64,000 nt of DNA from Lycocorax pyrrhopterus obiensis (taxonomy: Eukaryota > Chordata > Aves > Passeriformes > Paradisaeidae). The translations under genes and the position numbers were made by a program. This document shows, piece after piece, positions 33,982 through 46,849 of this stretch (within the stretch, counting starts at the first letter, position 1; the number at the start of each line of letters is the position of its first letter). The notes under the pieces are model-generated. The model was not told where the DNA came from. It searched no databases and saw nothing but the letters and a program-made list of their open reading frames with translations. Location: NCBI GenBank assembly GCA_014706295.1, contig JACSVZ010000004.1, positions 90,858,547-90,922,546 on the forward strand. Reading direction: 5' to 3'.

Positions 33982-36900
33982 TTGGAAAACCTCCTCCATG
34001 TTCAAGCTTCCCACTCTTACAGATAACTCCTATTTTTTCATGGCTAGAATGAGCTCTTTTTTTTGTTGTTTCCATGGACATTTTTATCTTAAAAAATCCA
34101 TTTATAAAGGAACCAATGGAAAATGTCCACCTGAAGAAAATCAGCTTTGCAGTTTAGGAAAAAACGAAAGCTACTGAGGGTGTGAAGAAGCAAAATTTTT
34201 CTATTACAGACTTCAAACATACTGCATAACAACTAAAAAAAAAACCCTGTCTGGTGGTGGCAACCATAACTAAAATGTCATATAAAGATACTCCTCAGAA
34301 AAAACACAAGACAATATGGTCTTGTTTGTTAGTCTATCGTCTCAACTACTCACCTCACCTACTTTGGTAAAGTTCAGAAGTTTCAGTAAGATGCAAGTTA
34401 CCCCAATATGAACAAGAGAAATTATAGTCTAGGGAAATGAACCTTGTTGTGATATGGCAGTCCTTGCCATCCTGCCCTTGCATCCTCACCATGAAGTTTA
34501 GCATTTCCTTAGACCCAAGAACAACATTTAAACTCCAGGCCTTTAGTACTTAATTGCAATCCCAGTTGGAGTCAGTGCTTCCACATTGGCATGCAATAGC
34601 TTATAGGACAAAGCCATCATAAACTTTTGCTCAGTGATTCCATATGACAGACTCAAAACAAATGTGTTCTCATACAAAAACATTATATTCAAAGTTATAT
34701 TTTACTAGATGTATTCACAGAATTCATTTCTGATAATTTGATCTAATTCAAACATTTTAGATGCTTGGCTTTGTAAAACAGGCCAAAATTTATTTTGCTG
34801 CCATTCCTGATTTCAGTCAGGAAACAAGCTTTTCAGAATGTTTGTGAATGAGTCAGAATACCTCTGACATTAATACATGCACACCTCCAAAGATAAACAC
34901 ACAAAAATATCAAAAACTTCCTTGTGATATCATTTATATTATCCAAGTAATTAATCAGTCAGACAAGACATACCTGAAAAGAACTTTGATTATAATCCCT
35001 GGCAGTGGCACAGTGACAGAAAAATTACATTCAGGAAAACAGGAAGAACACAACTGTGAAGCATAACTTGTGCAGTGAAGTGAAAGAGATAAATTCTACG
35101 TAAAAATATACTGATGTCACTAAAAATCAAGCTAAAACAACACTTGTAGTGGAAGAGAGTGCCTCAACTTTAAATCTTAAACCATTCTAGTTTCCAGAGA
35201 TTTCTGTCTAATAATAGCCTTACATTTTTTTCCCGTCTAAATTGCTGTCAGAGAACAACACTCATTTTCCTTATACCTGAGATCAGGAGGGGATTAACAT
35301 TCAATTGATTTTTTCTTCTTTTTTTTTAATTAACTCACACCTTACCTCCCCATTCAGAAAGTTTTGCAGAGTGCCATGAGTATTTAATGCAGTTATCAAG
35401 AATATTCATCACTTAGAGAGTTTCAGTTCTTTACACCTAACTTTGAATATTTCCATAAAATGGAAGCTGAAAATATTCCATCTCTCTACAGCCACTGGAG
35501 AGAGACAGAGGTAAATCTCTCTCAGAGACAGTAAAACTAGCTATTACCTCTGCCATCTTAAGCAAAACTCTGAAAGTTACCTGCAATAAATATTGGCCTA
35601 TCTCTGTCTTCACCCCATTGTGTAAATAGGATCATCCTAAATTCTTATTCAAATAATAACAAAAAAAATATATTTATCTGTTGAATAAAGTAGTTTACAG
35701 ACAGCAATCAAACCCACTCATGCAGTTTCATGCTCACAGATCCCTGGATTATGATATAATGGCTGAAAGCCATCCACACATGTGAAGTAATATTCAGCAC
35801 TACTCTGATGAAAACATTGGCAACTGCTAAAATGCTCACAGAAATAAAAGAAATCATGCTGGATATTTATCCTTTGAACTATATATAGCCCTGTAGAATG
35901 ACATGAGCCTGTGAATTACAGTAACAAAACCTGTTGGCTATTTTTCGTAACAGATGATGGAGAAAGAGGTTATTGTCATGATAATAGCTGTGATTCTGAA
36001 TAGATTTCCACAGCAAAACATATAACAAGTGGGCACCAGAGGACAGCCAAAGTTTTCACTCATTTATAGACATTAAAATTGTGTAAATTATGTACTGTGG
36101 CTGCCTTAATGCTTTTCTCTAGTTATCATCCTGGTTCGTGATGGGGATAACTTCCTGGGTCATGAGCCACACCCAAAGACTTTTGCCCTAGATATTCATA
36201 GATATACATAGTTCCATATGTACTTCCAAGAGAGAATGAGCACTCCACCCCCTTGCAGCAAGATGTATTACTGATTAAGGAATGGTGATATCGTCAATTT
36301 CTAACAAAGCTGCTGCCACTATCTCACTTCTAAATTAGCCTGAAACAAAGGAGAAACACTGCCAAAATACAAAATTACACAGTGCTTAATTTCAGTCTTG
36401 TTAGTTTGTTGTTTTAGAATGGCATTGAATTCAGCTGAGTATGCTGGACCCATTGAACCTGTTCAGAGAGCACTCTGAAAGGGAAGAATTTGACGTCTCT
36501 TTTCAAAGGCATGGAGAGGTAAGCAAAACATCAAGTTCAGATTTTTCCTCCTACCTACTCTCTACTAATTCCACTCTGGTGTGGGGTTTTTTTAAGAGAG
36601 TATTGATCCAGATTTAAAGAATAGAGTAACCACAAAAATGATAATTTTATTTCTTAGCTGTTCCTCTCATTGTTTTATAAATAATACAATGTTCTGCAGT
36701 TTACAAATTAATTACTGTCCCTCTGTTATATTCTCCTCGGAATATCAACTGACAGGATAAGAGGCAATGGGCACAAACTGAAATAGAGGAAATTCCACTT
36801 AAAATTTTGAAAACATTTTTTTCACTGTGAAACTGATAAAACATTGGATTATTTTCCTAGAGGGTTTGTGCAGTCCCCATTCTTGGTGACACATAAAACC

Positions 36901-38497
36901 CAACTGACATGGACAGTGTCATGGGCAACCAGCTTTCAGCTGGTGGGCTCTGACTGGAAAATCTCCAGGGATGTCTTCCAAACTCAGCTATTTCTATGAA
37001 ATAATTCCACCTTAAGGCATCTGCTGAACATGCACTTTCAGCATAAAAGCTCAAATCATGACTGTGGTCCCAGAAGAGAAATGAGCAACTAAGAGCTCAA
37101 AGACACCTTTGACACTGGAGGTGAGTACAGTATTTCTTGCCTGATAATCTCAGACTTTATTCTAGGCCAAAGTTGGTGTTACCATTGCATTCCCAGGACA
37201 AATGTTGGCATGAAAAAACTCCCATTTAGGCAATCTCTTTAAATAAATATAGTAATAATATAGCAATCTGATATCCAGAGCCTATTTTCTTTGCAAGATG
37301 GTTATTAACTGAAGATTCAGTTTCCCTCTTCTCTTGGCTAATCCTTCACTTACTGAATGTCGCCTGGAGTCAGGTAAATGGCCAGCGTTTCAAACAGCCC
37401 AGTTTGGTACATAGAGTTCAGAGGCCACTGCATGGTCAGAAAAGTGTTTCAGTACTGGTTTATTATTGCATTTATAGAATGCTAAACTAATAGTGAATAA
37501 GATGTTTTTCCATCAGAATATTTTTCTGATGCTGCACTACACAGTTTACCTCTGCAGATGCAGTTTGTGGTTTTGTCTAGCCTACCTGGGCATGACTAGA
37601 CACACTGAAGCGGAAGGAAACTATCCCAAAAGACAACTCCTTCCTAATTCCAGGCAACAAATACTGCTTCATTGATTCAAACCAAGAGCAGATTCCTTCA
37701 CCATACTTGATCACCTATGTTGTAAGAGAAATAAGAAGCAGAGCTTCTTCCAGATCCAGCCCTCCCTTGCCCATTAGTTCAGTTTACAGTGCCAATAACT
37801 TTCCTGACCATGTATAGCTTACAAGAGCCCATGAGAGCACCAGATGTGAGGAAAATTCCCTTTCCTTAAATCTTGAATGGCCATGAAAGTCGGGATTGAT
37901 GTTTGTCATCAGGATAGATGTTTGTCATTTAATATTGATAGGTAAGTTAGACTGTCCAAAACACATAAAATATCCGTACTTTTCCCCAAATCTGGAAGTC
38001 ATTGGCTAGCTAAATGCATAAACACTCTTGGATACATCAAAGTTCTAATTTAAAACACTTATTATTTCATTTGCTGAGAAATTTGTAAAAACTTGTCTCA
38101 AATGTTGTGCTAAAACAGGTTCTTCCTTGACTTCAGAAACAATTATTCTGTAAAAATAAAAAAAATTAATAAAATTTTAAGATGTAATAAACAGTTTTTA
38201 GTATTTCTTGCTTCCCCTTCTACTTTAAATTATTTCAAGGAAAAAGTCCCATAACCAGGAAGCAAAGAAGTCCCAACAGCGGAACCTGAAAAGCCCAAGA
38301 ACTTCCAGACAGGAAATAATGCGTGAGATTCGTTTTGAACAATGCACAAGAACACAATCTGAATGCGCAAGAATGAGAAGAAAAATCTAGTGAGGGTTGG
38401 ACACTTCTAATATACTTTGTTATACAGCAATATTTAAATAATATATCTGGAAATGAAAATGAATGTATTGAAGAGACCTGATTTTATTTACATGTAT
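33982..38497. other. Non-coding DNA, nothing assigned
   Basis: No gene or repeat family was recognised. The frames at 34848-35066 (plus), 36857-37054 (minus) and 37493-37675 (plus) lack domains. An imperfect repeat of GATGTTTGTCAT occurs near 37900-37930. Confidence 0.5.
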
Positions 38498-38604
38498 ATG
38501 TGGCACTTATGGACATGGTTTAGAGGTAGACCTGGCTGTGTTAGCTTAATAGTTGGTCTCAATGAACTTAAAGGTCATTTACAACCTAAATGATTCTGAT
38601 TCTC
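38498..38604 (+). mobile_element. CR1 LINE 3' end, plus strand, about 107 bp
   Basis: The phrases GTGGCACTTATGGACATGG, TTAGCTTAATAGTTGG and TTTACAACCTAAATGATTCTG reproduce in order the last 100 or so bases of CR1, ending in a degenerate ATTCT tail. This is the only CR1 copy on the plus strand here. It contains only the 3' end and a few terminal ORF2 codons, a very short but typical truncation. Confidence 0.9.
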
Positions 38605-39818
38605 CTTTTGTCTGTGTTCATAGCAGTGATGAGAAGTAAGAGGATGAAGATACTGGAACTTTGTGCATTTCTAACAGTTGCTGTGACTACACGCAGAGTG
38701 TCCTTGATGAAAAAGATACTACTGGGGAGAGAGGAAGGCATTCCCTAGAGGGATATAAATAATTGTGGAAGATAGAGGAACTTTCTGGTTGGTTTTTTCG
38801 TCTGTTTGGGGTTTTTTTGCCTGGAGTACCTCAGATGTAGGAAAATAGTAAAAAATTATGCCTTTCTTTCTCCAATCTACTCAGCATTTAAACATTTCTA
38901 CTTTAGGTAAAGTGTCATCTACTGTGCCTTCTGCATGGCAGACATGGGGAGCAACTACTGGGGCTGTCCTCTGCCAGCTTGGATCACTTTCTAAGAGGAA
39001 AAGCATTTGCCTTCAGTTCTTTTCCCCACTCTCATGCATATTTATCTATTTTCTAAACCTAGTGACAATGGAGGAATACACATGTTGCAGAAAGAGCAAA
39101 ACTTAGGCATCGAGGGATGCTTAATCCAAGGGACACTCTTCTGGGGCACAACCTGAGAGAACAGAAAAGCACAGCATTTAGCCAAACCAGGTACTGTGCA
39201 ATGATAAAGCCTTTAGTATTTCCAGTTTCCAGCAGAACTGTTGGCAAAAGTCAAGTCAGAGTCCTTAAATTGCTGACGCCATTTTGTTTCCATTCAATCT
39301 GATCCGGCTGCAGCTGGGTGAATACCGCAGTGAGCAAGTTGTTGAGGCACTACCAAGACTTTTTCCATTTAAGTCAGAGAGGTACTGCCTGTCTAGAGTG
39401 GTCAGTCTAAGAATATAGCAAAGCTCATGGTAGCACATGATAGAAGGCTGCCTTTGTTGTTTATTACCCCATCTTGCTATTAGTTGGCTAGATTCAACCT
39501 GTTTGCACACTTGAACAAATCCTCAAATCAGCAGTATCAAAGGCAGCTTTTCTTACTGAAGTGCTGCCATGCATAGCTTTATTAATGCCAGCCCGAATTT
39601 CTTCACGACACTCTATGTCTTACATCTGTTGTGAAGTGAAGCTGATGGAACACACCTGGTAAATGATGTACTAATGCCAACACATCAACTCCTATGGATT
39701 GCTGCTAGTTTCTAAGTAAATGGCTAATTTTTACATATGGCATTTTTAGCAATCCGGGTTGTTCCCCTACTTCTCTTCTGTTGCATTAGCAATAGCAAAG
39801 GCATCTGACTTTGAGAAA
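38605..39818. other. Non-coding DNA, nothing assigned
   Basis: The frames at 38858-39106 and 39117-39302 (plus) and 39059-39247 and 39265-39510 (minus) overlap in a region of mixed composition. None has a recognisable domain. Confidence 0.5.
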
Positions 39819-39844
39819 ATGCCCAAACTCTATGCCCAAACTCT
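39819..39844. repeat. Two exact 13-bp tandem copies
   Basis: The unit ATGCCCAAACTCT occurs twice in a row (39819-39831 and 39832-39844), an exact local duplication. Confidence 0.95.
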
Positions 39845-42800
39845 ATTTTCTCTATTTCTATGTAGAATCTACTCTAAACATTTATTTTCCTTCTAGTCTC
39901 ATACTAAACTAAACTGTATCAGCTTTAAAGGGTTCCCTTACTGTTCAAAGCATCCACAGAAGAGAAAGAACAAGAACACATGCCAGGTACTGGGAAGAAT
40001 ATAATTATGATTAATTCCCTGGTTGGATAATTTTGTCTGGTGATGGAGTTACGATTAAATAGCCATATTAATTATTTATTTAAGAATTTGTTTAAAATAT
40101 AGGTCATGGTTTCCAAATGTCTGAGGAAAATACTTTCCATTAATCTACACAGAACAAAATAAAGACTGCTAGAGCCATCAGCTGTCCAGTTTGTTCTAAA
40201 GCATAATTTCTATCTTGCCCTTTCTTTCTGTTGAGACACTTCAAGGCTAAAAATTGCACAGGTGCCTTGGGATGCCAAATTCCCATTCACCCTTATAGAT
40301 GGCCTAGGCCTTTTGGATGTTTGAAGAAATTCTGATATCAGAGTATCTGACTAATGTAAAAGCACCCCTGCCACTTTTGGGGGTCTGCAACTGCAGCTGC
40401 TGGCTGCCTGCCTGCTGGGCTGTGTTTTCATTCCCCTCGCTCTTCAGCTGCCAGCCAGCTCTCCCGGCCTACCCCTCACAGCTCTTGTTGCTCAGCCATC
40501 TCCATATTCTTGTTTGCCTCAATCCGACCATCACATCCACTAAACAACTGGGGTTTCTTCTTTCCCGAGTTTCCTTTCCTACAAAAGACTGCCCTTCTTA
40601 ATATCTAGCTTCATGCACAATTCAGAACAATTCTGAAAGTGGTGTCAAGCTCTGTTCTCTAATAGGCAAAGCAGAGTCTGATCCTATGAAGTCTGGTAGG
40701 AGCTTCTGGTTTAATTCACTGGCTTTAGAGTCAGAGCAGAATTAGGCCATTTGATGCTAAATTCTCAGGATGTGTTTGAATAAAAATAGTACAAATACTG
40801 TGGCATTCAAGCTCTTCATCCATAATATATTCATCTTGAAGTGCACAGCTGCCATGCATATATTTATGTAACTACTATCTGTAGAAATATTTAAGCATTA
40901 GTTCAACTCTGAAAAAAAATATTTAGAAAAGTTAAGGAAGGCTAAATGGTGCGCACAAGCAAAAGGGATAGTCATTAGACATACATATCTTCAGAAGGCA
41001 GCAAATCACTAGCATTTTCACCTGAATCACTGAAGATGTATAACATAGCTAGAAAGTGTACAGAGAGGAACAAGGATGGCCAGACATATGGAGAAGTGAG
41101 GAATCTAAGCAGACCACAACTTTTCAGTTAATAAGTAGACAGCTTAAGGTGGCAATGATAAGCATTCACTTTTCACAGTCGAAACACTTGAGGCAATCCA
41201 TAAAATCTTCAAACACAAGGCTTAAAACAAAGACAATGTAATTAATTTATAGAACCTATTTCCATAACGTTTTTGAAATCAATAGTGTAAACATGTTAAA
41301 AAACAAGACTAGATAAAATCATGAACAATCGAGACATCAGAAGCTTTTAAACACAGTATGACCTCCAGCCTGAGAGGACCAGACACAACAGAAGCTGGAT
41401 ATGGATCAGACAGGAATGTGGCAGCATTCCCCACAAACCCCATCTCCTGTATTGCTTTTCACCGTCACCTACTGAGAACTTTGGTCTCTCCCATTTTGGC
41501 AGCTGTCATGCACTTGCCCTACACTGTTCCCAACCTTCACAAATAGAAATGCTGCATGTAACCCAGTCAATGTATGCAGTAAGCGCTGAGGGCTACAGGA
41601 ACATCTCTGCCTCCACACCCTGCCCAGCTGGTAGAGCTATGCAGAACCTGCCTCTACTTTTTCCAGATTTCCGCTCACTTCCTTTCTAACCTTAACTGTA
41701 CAAAGTCTTTGATGCTGCAATACAAGCACAGTCATATTAATCACCAATATTTTTATTCTGTTGCATCTCTGGCAGGGTCTTGGCAGTATAGCAACAAACA
41801 TCCCAGTAATAGATGAGCTTTAAAATGCAGCAAGCTTTACTATTCAGCAGCTGGCATGTGGTCTCTGATCGAAACTTAACTTATACAACCCCTGCATAGG
41901 CAACGCCAAATAGTAATAACAGCAACAACACTAATAAACAATGTAAGACACTGCTCTGACCTCGAGTTAAGAAAACAGGTCAACTATCTTCCTAACTATA
42001 CCAAAATCTATTACTTCAGGAGCTCTTTTCCTAAGCTACCCTAACACACTACTGAATTGCAGCAAGGTAGGTATGTAGGAGCACAATGCCCATTAAATCT
42101 CCATAAACAATTAACTTTTGCCACTGAGCTCTACAACAAAACAACCTGTCTGCTGCCATGGGATGTTGTTTCACTTCATGTAGGTCATTGGTGAGGTAAT
42201 AGACAGTTTTACCCAGCAACAGCAGAAAAGTAGCAAAATCCCAGCACAACACATCCTTTGATAGGCTTAATAAAAATATAGATCAAGTTTATAGCAGAAG
42301 AAATTGAAAAAAAAAAAAGCAATTACCTCACTTAAATGTATTTCAAATGTTTGTAAAGTATACAGAATTTCACTGCTAAAAATACCCCAACAAAACATAC
42401 ATTCAATGTAAAAAAATGCCTTAAACTTACCTCTTAGTTTACACTGATTTAATATATTTTTTCTTCTACTTTTCAACTTTCCTTGCATCTTGGGAATATA
42501 GTGGTTTTCTCCACCCGTTTCCTTCCTCTCACCTCCTCCCCCTCCAATCTGGCCTCCTTTCCTTCCTTGGAGGTTTTTAAGCTTTAATTTGAGAGTGTAA
42601 AGCTGAAAAATATTTGATACAATTTTTTTTTTTAATTAGAGAATTGAGCTCCTCACCATGGTTGAAGCATTTCTGGGAACAGCACCAAAAAGCTGGAAGC
42701 TACTGCACTGAGTAGCCACAGCATATCTCTTAAAATCATCACTCATTTATTTTTCCCAGACAACTAATGTTTCAGCATTTTACTTACAGACATGACTGCT

Positions 42801-45800
42801 GTTTAGGAAACTAGAAACGAGTCCGAGTCTCTTTGTTCAATTTTGGAACGTGAAAACTAGATTCTCAAATTCCAGCGTGGGCCCATCTCCAGCTGGAACA
42901 GGAACAAGACTCACCAAGTGGGATTTGACAATGTATGAGCTGAGGCTTAAGTTAGTCACATTTTAAATGAGCTCAGAAGGGTATTGATGATTATATGTTC
43001 CAACTGGAGGAGGTAGTTGTCAGTCTGCCTGCAGTGTGCATGTCACCACACCGGGGAAGGGGAAATATTTTAGCACTTGTGTGGGATTGGGCTTGCTGAA
43101 TGGAGCACTTGGGAAGTCTCCTCTCTTATAATTTGGATATTGTTGGGGAAGGGAGGAAAAAAGGTATAGGTTAGATATAACCTTTAGGAACTCTGCAATA
43201 TGCATTCACACTGAGGGGTGTTGGAGAGACTTGGCATTTCTATATGCAAGTGAGTGGAAGCCTACAGCCTGTTTTAGGTTTCCATTAATTGGCACTAGAT
43301 TGTGCTTACGGCCTGCATGTATATATTTTTTTAATCTTGATTTAGTATGGCTAGAGGTTGCTTTCATCTAATAAAGAACATTTTTCTGATATGATATAAA
43401 ATTTGTGGTAATGCTAAATAAGTCATATCTTCCCTAAATGCTTACACATTTCAGATATGAGGATAACAGTAGTCTTCCTCTCCATTCCTTTTTTGTTAAT
43501 CCGTTAGATTTCAGTCTTTTCTCTTACATTACTGCTGCTTGAACAAAAGCAAATTGCTCCTACAATCCACTTATTTGTGTAAAACTCAGCAATTACATCT
43601 CTCCTTTTTTACACAATCTATCTGCACATTCTTTCAAAGACAGTATTTCCCTTTTAGATATTATACTGACTACAAACTGGACCCTTTACAACCAGGAAAT
43701 AAAATGTTTTAGTGCAATTGAATGTGTATATTTCTGTGTATTTAATTAACATGCATTAGGCATATAAAATCAGTTCTGAACTAGTTTATCACAGATGCAT
43801 TAGTTTCTCATTTTTCTCAATCAGAATATGATACATTGATAACTCCTCTTGCTCATGTTTCTCATCTCTAAGCATCGTTTATTTTCTGTTTCCTGCTGTT
43901 TACATCATCTGCTGACTTCATTAACATGCTGTTCACTTGCTTTAATACTATTAATGAAACTGTTAAATAAGGCTGAAACAGAAACCAATCATTATAGCAG
44001 CACATCGGACAACTGGAATGTGTCATCAGCCAAGGTTTCTGCAGCAAGGTCTAAAAGCCCATTCGTAAAAATCATTCCTTTTAATTGGTTTCACTAAGTT
44101 ATTCTTTTTTCAATTGACTGATGTTTAATTGTGGCATTACCAGAAAGCCATTTGTGAAACCTTGGCATAGAAAATCTGCTTATGTATTTGCTCTTGTCTA
44201 AACCAAACCTACTGGAAAGTTCGGATTTGCTTCAGAATGGGTTTTGAACTACTTCCTACAGTTCTCCTTTCTACATACCTCTTCATTCTCACTATTTCAT
44301 ACCATAGTTTACCCTTATAGATTTGAGATCCTTGAATTAACTCCATGCAATTGATAAAACAATTAGGTTCCTTTAAGGCTGTACAGAAGGGTATGTGATA
44401 ACAAACAAATAATATTAAGTAGAAGATAATATTATTTACCTAAATAGACACACATAGTGAGAATATATATGAATGCACCACAGACACAAACAATTCCAAA
44501 TACATTTCCAGCATAACTAAGGGAAGCATGAGAGGTTGCTGTTAAACATCAAAAAACATAAACACAGGAGGGAAAGACCTATTTTACCTGCAAAATTACT
44601 GGTGACCTGCAAACACACTAACTGAGAATAAATTAGGCTAGAAATAAGAAGGTAAATAACAACCCTCAGGAATGTGAGCCTTCAGATAAGTCTTCCAGTA
44701 CACGTAGCCAAGGCAACGAACCTTATGCCTTTAATACAAAGCTGGCTTGGTTCGCAGAAGGAGTTGTCAAGGGGTTCCTTGAAAAGGCAGCGTACCCATC
44801 CCTGATCTCAGATATGGTGGCCCTATCTGCCTTCCAGCTCTGGAGGCACGACAGCAAATACCAACAATTCTTCACCCCTAACTTTGTCTTTGAAATTACT
44901 GATTCACATTTTCTTCGTATTGAAAGTCTGGAATAAATACTGCTCAGTTTTGATGAACTTCAATTGCCTCATGAAATCTAAAAATAAAAAAAATGGAATT
45001 ATTAATCTATTAATCTTCATTACTAAGAAGACACGAGCTGCTGAATTTTTAGTGTCAAAGTTCTGGCCTCTAAAAAATTAGTTATCAGTAAGTACACATG
45101 GGGGAAAGCTTCACAAGCAAGGGCACTCTTGAAGACAGTGGATTCTGGCACTGGCCAAGGTTTTTGTTGAAAAGCCCAAGTTCACTACTCCTGACATACG
45201 GCAACTACATCAGGGTCTGCTGCCTCCCCAGTTGTATCAACACAGACCTGGCAAAAATTGATATAATCTAGACCAAAAGAACATGCCCTTGTTCTCCTTT
45301 TGGGGCCAAAAAGCATGGAAATCTCTAATGGCTTAGAAAAGATGGAAAATATTTGAATTCAGGTCCCCAGAACTATTTTGAATCTGAGAAGTGACAGAGC
45401 TGATAGAAAAGGACAATTGGGCATTTTTGTACTCATAATATTTTGAGCATATAGGTCATTTCATTCTGAGGTTTCCATCTCAAAAAACACTTCTGGACAT
45501 TCAAAAATTTCAGCATATCTTTTTATACAAAAAACCCAGTCTCAATTAAAAAGGTTATCAAATGATTTGCTCAAGGATATGTATGTGATTTCATGGAATG
45601 AAGCATTCTTGATCCTCCATGGAGCATTCTCCTCTAAGTTTTTAACCCTTATCAGTGGAAGAAGGAGCTTTGGTGAAAGTTATTTAACCTTTGCAGTGTA
45701 TTATTTACATAGACTACTCAAAGAAAACTAACAGGGCTGTTACTCTAGGTACAATCTTTTTTATTTGGCTGAATAGTTCTTGGCCTTTTGAAAGCACACG

Positions 45801-46849
45801 ATTCATTGTTTTCATCAGCCTATGATCATAATGATACAAAGAAAAGTCACAGTAATTATAGAGCAGTCTTCATAAGAGCTATATTTAATAAGCTATGTTC
45901 ATCCCTGTTCCAACTCCACTAGCTTCTGTCAAAAGCAAGGATATATTTAACCGTTATGTGCTAGCTTGCATAGCTACAATTATTATCCTTGAGAAAGCAG
46001 TAATGCTTTGGCCCTTTCAGACGTTAAACCTTACTTTCTGTCTGTTAACAAAAATACTGAATAGTTGAAATAAATTGAGAGTGCTATAAAGGCTCATAGA
46101 CTTCAAATAAAACATTCTTTCTGAAATCATGCCTATAAAAGGCTTAATTGTATTTTTATTTTTTTAGTTTGATAACAAAAATGGTGATGAAAGGCAAGCA
46201 TACATATATCTGTATATATGTATGTATTAGCATAAATACAAACATATTGGCAAGAAAAATTAGACAGAAGTGTGTCGTCAAAACCTTTTATTTTTCATTA
46301 GATTACTAGTTGCTTAAGTAGAATTAAGGACTACTATTAATTTCAGAAGTCTGTAAGTAGTTAAAAAATGGAAGAAAAAAATACACTTTATCTAGAGGAG
46401 ACCACAATGAACATATGAGACAGAAGGAGGATACAGTCTGCTGAGTAGCACAAAGAAAAAATGAGAAAAAAGTTGCTCAGGATACATCTTAGCACACAAA
46501 CTGAGCATCAGATGTAATCTGTTGCCATCACCAGGTGGTTTACATAAACATTTATCTGTTATGAGGCCTCTGCAAATGCAATTTTGAATTGTTACTGGAA
46601 ATTTATTTCAGCATAACATGAGCTAATAATAAAAAAAAAATCTCAGGGCAGCAGCACCAGCCTGGTTCTATTTTACCTGTTCAATTTAACCAGGGGAAAA
46701 TAATTCAGACTACCTTGAACAAAAAATATGCTTATTATTGACTTCGAAGGGCTCACTAACAGCAGCATACAACTTCTGGCATCATTTCAGTCTCACTGGT
46801 TCTTGATAATTAAAAATACTGTTTACTTCATAGGAAATTTTTAATTAAT
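39845..46849. other. Non-coding DNA, nothing assigned
   Basis: No gene was recognised. A modestly GC-richer, C/T-rich patch at about 40360-40600 carries a 94-codon plus frame (40317-40601) without a domain. Other frames (42267-42488 minus, 43849-44097 plus) look like chance. A TA-rich imperfect repeat lies at 46199-46228. Confidence 0.5.
46199..46228. repeat. TA/TG-rich imperfect dinucleotide tract
   Basis: CATACATATATCTGTATATA continues into a TGTATGTA run, an alternating purine-pyrimidine low-complexity stretch. Confidence 0.75.
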
